DNA of 64,000 nt, from NCBI RefSeq assembly GCF_000166055.1, contig NC_014664.1:2316001-2380000 (forward strand). The letters run 5' to 3'. Shown piece by piece: positions 60,449 to 64,000 of the stretch (within the stretch, counting starts at the first letter, position 1; each line of letters begins with the position of its first letter). Made by a program: the position numbers and the translations under genes. Source of the DNA: Rhodomicrobium vannielii ATCC 17100. Lineage in GTDB: Bacteria; Pseudomonadota; Alphaproteobacteria; Rhizobiales; Rhodomicrobiaceae. The notes beneath the pieces were generated by a model that ran no database searches, was not told where the DNA came from, and saw nothing but the letters and a program-made list of their open reading frames with translations.

Positions 60449-60921
60449 GCGACGGCGGCGGGGCGGATGCGCGCCCCGAGTTCTGGTTTTATCATCTGGA
60501 GCGGCAGCCGCTTCAGGCGGTGTTGCCGGTTCTGGTCGAGAAGACGCTCGCGCGGGGCTGGCGCGCTTCACTGCGGTTTTCAAGCGCGGAGCGGCTCGAC
60601 GCCATCGATACGGCGCTCTGGACGTATCGCGAGGATTCTTTTCTTCCGCACGGCACCGCGCGCGATGGCCACGCAGACCGTCAGCCCGTTTTCCTCACGC
60701 TCGAAGAAGCCAACCCGAACAACGCTGAGGTGCTATTTCTGCTCGAAGGCGCGCGCGAAAGCGAGCCGGAGCGTTTTGTCCGAGTGATCCGGCTTTTCGA
60801 CGACCCCGACGACGAGGCGAAGGCAATCGCGCGCGAGGAGTGGCGCGGCGCGAAGGCGGCGGGGCGGCCCGTCAGCTACTGGCGGCAGGAGGAGAGCGGC
60901 GGGTGGAAGAAGTTTGCCTGA
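60445..60921 (+). CDS. holC: DNA polymerase III chi subunit (HolC)
   Basis: 158-residue clamp-loader accessory protein that links the polymerase to SSB. Visible family features: FWFYHLERQPLQAVLPVLVEKTL, LDAIDTALWTYREDSFLPHG, QPVFLT and EEANPNNAEVLFLLEG, with a C-terminal RPVSYWRQEESGGWKKF. Overlaps der by four bases (ATGA), so translationally coupled. A tRNA gene follows. Confidence 0.92.
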   Translation: MSDGGGADARPEFWFYHLERQPLQAVLPVLVEKTLARGWRASLRFSSAERLDAIDTALWTYREDSFLPHGTARDGHADRQPVFLTLEEANPNNAEVLFLLEGARESEPERFVRVIRLFDDPDDEAKAIAREEWRGAKAAGRPVSYWRQEESGGWKKFA

Positions 60922-60976
60922 AGCCGGGCTTCGCGCCTTGACAGACGCGCGCGCCTGCGCCTAAATGAGCGTCGAA

Positions 60977-61052
60977 GGGGCCATAGCTCAGCTGGGAGAG
61001 CGCTGCAATCGCACTGCAGAGGTCGTGAGTTCGAATCTCATTGGCTCCACCA
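60977..61052 (+). tRNA. tRNA-Ala (anticodon CGC)
   Basis: 76 nt with an encoded CCA. The acceptor stem pairs GGGGCCA with TGGCTCC and shows the alanine identity pair G3:U70. Anticodon stem CTGCA/TGCAG with loop ATCGCAC, anticodon CGC (reads GCG). TTCGAAT T-loop present. Confidence 0.95.
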
Positions 61053-61297
61053 TTTTCCCCTATAATCAAAGTCGTAATGTTCAGAGCGCTCGCGTCGGCG
61101 GGTTCGCTGGCGACCGCTTGGCCATTTCCGACCTTGGTTTTTTGCCGCTCCCCTCACACCCTTAACGTCGTCGCCAAACCTTATTCTCGTCAACCGCAAT
61201 CCGACTCGGGCGAATGGCCACGCGCCACGCGGCTACGTTGGCTCCGGCGAACGCGAAGGCCGCAGTAATGGATGAGGGGCGGGCCCCCTTTCCCCCA

Positions 61298-62167
61298 TCA
61301 GGCCGCGCCGCGTCCGGCCTTGTCGAGCTCCGCAAAGTCGGCTGCTGAAAGCCGTATCGCGGCCGCCGCAACATTCTCTTCAAGGTGCTTGACCTTGGAT
61401 GTGCCGGGAATGGGCAGCATGACCGAGCTGCGCGCGAGAAGCCACGCAAGCGCGATCTGGCCCGGCGTCGCGCTGTGAGCCTTCGCCACCGCGTCGAGAG
61501 CCGAACCGGGCTTTGCCAAATCGCCTGCGGCAAGCGGATACCACGGAATGAAGCCGACACCTGCGCTCTCGCAATAGGCGAGCACCGTCTCGCTCGTGCG
61601 GTCCACGAGGTTATATCGGTTCTGAACGGTAGCCACCGGAAACACAGCCTGCGCCGCGCGGATCTGCTCCACGGAGACCTCGCTCAACCCCGCATGCCGG
61701 ATCAATCCATCATCGAGAAGCTTGCGGATGAGGCCGAATTGCTCGTCGCGCGGAACTCTCGGATCAATGCGGTGGAGTTGCCAGAGATCGATCTGCTCAA
61801 CGCCCAACTGCCGGAGGCTCTTCTTCACATCGGCGAGGAGAAATTCAGGGCGACCGTCGGGCACCCAGACATTTGGACCAGGGCGCGTCAACCCGCCCTT
61901 CGTTGCAATCAGAAGCCCGTCATACGGATGGAGCGCCTCGCGGATCAGTTGCTCCGACACGTCGGGACCGTAGGACGCTGCCGTGTCTATGAAGGTTATG
62001 CCGAGTTCGGGAAGGCGCTTCAGGGTGCGAATACTCCCCGCCTTGTCGGACGGCGGACCGAAAATGCCGTCGCCCGTGATGCGCATCGCGCCAAATCCGA
62101 GGCGGTTTATCTCGATATCGCCGCCGATTTTGAACGTTCCGGCGGCGGCTGCATTGGGTGTAGCCAT
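61298..62167 (-). CDS. Aldo/keto reductase
   Basis: 289-residue NADPH-dependent oxidoreductase. The catalytic tetrad is visible: D in [10 protein letters not shown], the following Y, K in LLIATKGGL and H in [12 protein letters not shown]-binding loops are GIPWYP-like [10 protein letters not shown] and [15 protein letters not shown]. It resembles the AKR11/oxidoreductase subgroup common in soil bacteria. The substrate is unknown. The next gene is a divergent membrane-protein/MarR pair, so it could be co-regulated. Confidence 0.9.
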   Translation of the reverse strand: MATPNAAAAGTFKIGGDIEINRLGFGAMRITGDGIFGPPSDKAGSIRTLKRLPELGITFIDTAASYGPDVSEQLIREALHPYDGLLIATKGGLTRPGPNVWVPDGRPEFLLADVKKSLRQLGVEQIDLWQLHRIDPRVPRDEQFGLIRKLLDDGLIRHAGLSEVSVEQIRAAQAVFPVATVQNRYNLVDRTSETVLAYCESAGVGFIPWYPLAAGDLAKPGSALDAVAKAHSATPGQIALAWLLARSSVMLPIPGTSKVKHLEENVAAAAIRLSAADFAELDKAGRGAA

Positions 62168-62301
62168 GATGGTGAACTCGCTCCTTCAAGGCGACGCCTC
62201 GGTTTGCGCTCAAGAGATGGAGCGCGGCGCCGCGTGCGTCCGGCGTCCTTCATGAACGCGACCGCCATGCGCTTGCTCCATACACAAGCGCATGGCTGCC
62301 A

Positions 62302-62775
62302 TTACGAGCGGCGCGCGGGAGCGTCGGGGCAACGCCGCAGCCGACCCGTCAGGCGGAGGCCGTCGCGGAAGCTCATGCCGATCAGCACGATGTTTACGCC
62401 GCCAGCGATAAACTCGATCGTTTGCAGCGCGGCGAAGGTCGCGTCGAACTCGCCCGCCTCAGCCTTCCAGAAAAGGAAGATGGCGGCTGGCACGAGCACC
62501 AGAATTCCGTTCACCGCGATGACGCGCATACGGGCAAGCTTGCGAGCGGCGAGACCACGCGGCGAAGGTCCGGCGAGCGCGAAGCCGGTTGCGCCTGCGA
62601 CGGCAAGCGCGACGATCAGAACCGGCAGGCGCCAGACGATCCACGATTTGACCGCCAGAATGGAGGCGGCATCGCCGTAAAGCTCGGCATAAGCCGTATG
62701 GCCGAGGAAGCGAAGAATTATGACGAGGCCTACAAAGCCCGTGATGGCGTGGAGTAGGCGAAGCGGTGTACGCAT
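62302..62775 (-). CDS. Four-helix membrane protein, unknown family
   Basis: 157-residue protein with four hydrophobic helices: LLHAITGFVGLVIILRFLG, LPVLIVALAVAGATGFALAG, VIAVNGILVLVPAAIFLFW and TIEFIAGGVNIVLIGMSF. No recognised domain; the size and layout resemble small stress-related membrane proteins. AAGGAG precedes the ATG at 62775. It is divergent from marR, 47 bases apart, with operator-like sites between, so it is the likely target of the regulator. Confidence 0.7.
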   Translation of the reverse strand: MRTPLRLLHAITGFVGLVIILRFLGHTAYAELYGDAASILAVKSWIVWRLPVLIVALAVAGATGFALAGPSPRGLAARKLARMRVIAVNGILVLVPAAIFLFWKAEAGEFDATFAALQTIEFIAGGVNIVLIGMSFRDGLRLTGRLRRCPDAPARRS

Positions 62776-62803
62776 TTGTAAAGCTCCTTGCATTGCAATG
62801 AAC

Positions 62804-62823
62804 ATAGTGTGCTATATAACATA
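62804..62823. promoter_or_regulatory. MarR operator-like site 1
   Basis: ATAGTGTGCTATATAACATA with ATAG/CTAT dyad. It shares ATAG-x4-CTATATAA with the second site 32 bp away, about three helical turns, on the same face of the DNA. It overlaps the marR start. Confidence 0.5.
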
Positions 62824-63281
62824 TGACAGATAAAGATAGCAAGCTATATAATATCGACCGCACAGATTCAGCGGGATATATGACGAACTGGGCGGCGCGG
62901 CTCTTTGCACGGTCTATGGATCGCAGGCTCAAGCCTCTCGGGCTGTCGACCGGCCATTTGCCGATGTTTTTCGCCTTGGGAAATGGGGGTGCGCTTTCGC
63001 AAAAGGCGCTGACTGAATTCGCCGCCATCGAGCAGCCGACCATGGCAGCGACGCTCTCGCGGATGGAGCGCGATGGGCTGATCCACCGCGAGCCTGACGC
63101 GAACGACAGGCGAAGTATGCTGATCTCGCTGACGCCGCTTGCGCTGGAGAAACTGCCCGCAGTGCGCGAGGCGATTGAGACGCTCAACGAAAAAGCCCTG
63201 GGCGCGCTCAGCGAGGAAGAGCGAGACGCTTTTCTCGCAAGTCTCGCGAAGATCGTGGCAGCCTTGGCTGACGACGATTAA
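62823..63281 (+). CDS. MarR-family transcriptional regulator
   Basis: 152-residue winged-helix regulator. The family pattern is clear: LSQKALTEFAAIEQPTMAATLSRMERDGLIHREPDANDRRSMLISLTPLA, with the wing DANDRRS. Dimerisation helices flank it. Such regulators usually repress themselves and a divergent gene until a phenolic or oxidant ligand binds. The divergent neighbour is a small membrane protein. The two operator-like sites lie at and just inside its 5' end. Confidence 0.92.
   Translation: MTDKDSKLYNIDRTDSAGYMTNWAARLFARSMDRRLKPLGLSTGHLPMFFALGNGGALSQKALTEFAAIEQPTMAATLSRMERDGLIHREPDANDRRSMLISLTPLALEKLPAVREAIETLNEKALGALSEEERDAFLASLAKIVAALADDD
62836..62855. promoter_or_regulatory. MarR operator-like site 2
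   Basis: ATAGCAAGCTATATAATATC contains the perfect dyad ATAGC-AA-GCTAT. It lies inside the marR coding region, 32 bp from site 1. Confidence 0.5.
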
Positions 63282-63385
63282 GTGGAAATTGCTTCTGCCG
63301 TCGCCGTAAGCTATGCACCTTTAGCGGGTGTCGAACCCCGTGAAACAGGAAGTCGCGCTATTATATAATTCGAGGAGATCGCACG

Positions 63386-63622
63386 ATGCCGCTTTACAGC
63401 TTTCAATGTCCCGACTGCGGCAAGGAAACGGAACTGCTCGTCGCTTTCGGCGATACTCCATCCTGCCCCGCCTGCGGAAGTGTCGCGATGAAGCGGTTGC
63501 TCTCGCGCGTGGCTCCGCATGCGAATGCGGACGCGGCCGGAACGCCATGCGCGCAAGCTGCCCGCGATGGCGCGCTCGCCAGCTTCAGCCCGTCCGAATG
63601 CCGAGGCTGCGCCTGTCATTAG
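63386..63622 (+). CDS. FmdB-family zinc ribbon protein
   Basis: 78-residue protein. The zinc ribbon is YSFQCPDCG and PSCPACGS with C-x2-C pairs and MKRLLSR after it, the FmdB putative regulatory pattern. The tail has three more cysteines (SECRGCACH), giving a possible second metal site. Function is unproven; relatives often sit beside metal-cofactor genes, here a NifX-like gene. Confidence 0.85.
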   Translation: MPLYSFQCPDCGKETELLVAFGDTPSCPACGSVAMKRLLSRVAPHANADAAGTPCAQAARDGALASFSPSECRGCACH

Positions 63623-63881
63623 GAAGGCCGCCTGGTTGTTGCCGGCTCCACACCTTCGAACCCGAGTTCGCCAAGATTTTCGCGCGAAACAGAATTGCTC
63701 TCGTCGATTCAGCGTCGGGGTCTGCCCCCGCCTCGACATGCAGCCGAGGCGGGCGTGTCGTAACGCAAGCTCTTTGGCGACGCCGAGTAAAAGCCGAGAG
63801 CATCTCGGATTTTACAAAATGGGCTCGACCTTACGATAATGGGGTATAAAACACCGAAGACTTTCAGAGGACGGGCGCAGC

Positions 63882-64000
63882 ATGAAAATCGCAATCGCAA
63901 CGAAAGACTGGCAAAGCGTCGCCGGACATGCGGGGCAATCGCGCTTCTGGTTGCTTTACGATCTTTCGTCGGTAAAGGCGGGCGATCCTCTGCCTGCGCC
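63882..64000 (+). CDS. NifX/NifB-like dinitrogenase iron-molybdenum cofactor protein, 3' end missing
   Basis: Only 39 codons lie in the window. The translation (MKIAIATKDWQSVAGHAGQS, then RFWLLYDL) matches the start of the NifX/NafY/NifB-C-terminal-like domain that carries nitrogenase cofactor intermediates. The H-x-G-x-S/R pattern is typical. A ribosome site GAGGACGGG precedes the ATG. A nitrogenase function would need the rest of the gene and its neighbours, which are outside the window. Confidence 0.6.
   Translation, partial: MKIAIATKDWQSVAGHAGQSRFWLLYDLSSVKAGDPLPA

Overview
The window is about 64 kb of GC-rich chromosome with dense, mostly housekeeping gene content. It reads as an alphaproteobacterium of the Hyphomicrobiales type, probably an anoxygenic phototroph close to Rhodomicrobium. 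The genus is an inference from gene content: an AerR/PpaA-type cobalamin antirepressor next to a BciB-type 8-vinyl reductase, soxXA, heterodimeric methylmalonyl-CoA mutase, a trxB/LsrB-type pair, a MucR regulator and a PlcP/Agt-type pair. Both ends are cut inside genes: ftsI on the left and a NifX/NifB-like protein on the right.

Layout. 1-4323 (all minus): ftsI (partial), ftsL, an aerR-like gene and a bciB-like gene; the usual mraZ/rsmH genes are not upstream of ftsL. 4468-9662: a GYF-domain membrane protein, the RNase P RNA gene (minus), a radical SAM protein, a MarC-family protein and a Sel1-repeat membrane protein. 9811-18003 (minus): a small membrane protein, rlmN, a secreted protein, the soxX-soxA-thiD operon, gph, and the fba and pgk glycolytic/Calvin genes. 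18392-28059 (plus): a PmtA-like methyltransferase, two tandem FadL-family porins, a plcP-agt-like lipid-remodelling pair, a threonine dehydratase, a Tat-exported phosphoesterase, an L,D-transpeptidase and an unrecognised secreted protein.

28145-38043: a three-domain GH18/NodB/GT2 protein, a divergent YdcF-DUF72 pair, mucR, an rhlE-type helicase, a DUF937 protein and an LsrB-type LysR regulator. 38080-49590: trxB, an Lrp regulator, a glutamine-synthetase-family enzyme flanked by an exact 24-bp direct repeat, a YjhX-family small protein, the cysHDN sulfate-assimilation genes (APS reductase route), greA and carB. 49823-60921: the two methylmalonyl-CoA mutase subunits, a tyrosine-rich secreted protein, panB, a TPR membrane protein with bamB, der and holC. 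60977-64000: tRNA-Ala(CGC), an aldo/keto reductase, a membrane protein divergent from a MarR regulator with paired operator-like sites, an FmdB zinc ribbon and the partial NifX-like gene.

Most noteworthy: (1) an unnamed dispersed repeat of about 100 bp made of two adjacent stem-loops, with three full and two partial copies, all in 3' untranslated or intergenic positions; (2) the single-chain hydrolase-deacetylase-synthase polysaccharide protein; (3) the plcP-agt pair with further membrane-lipid genes nearby; (4) the 24-bp direct repeat around the glutamine-synthetase-family gene, whose left copy is the 3' end of the lrp gene; (5) regulators that depart from their family (MucR with C-x2-D, LsrB-like protein with no cysteine). 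No CRISPR array, prophage or complete insertion sequence is visible.
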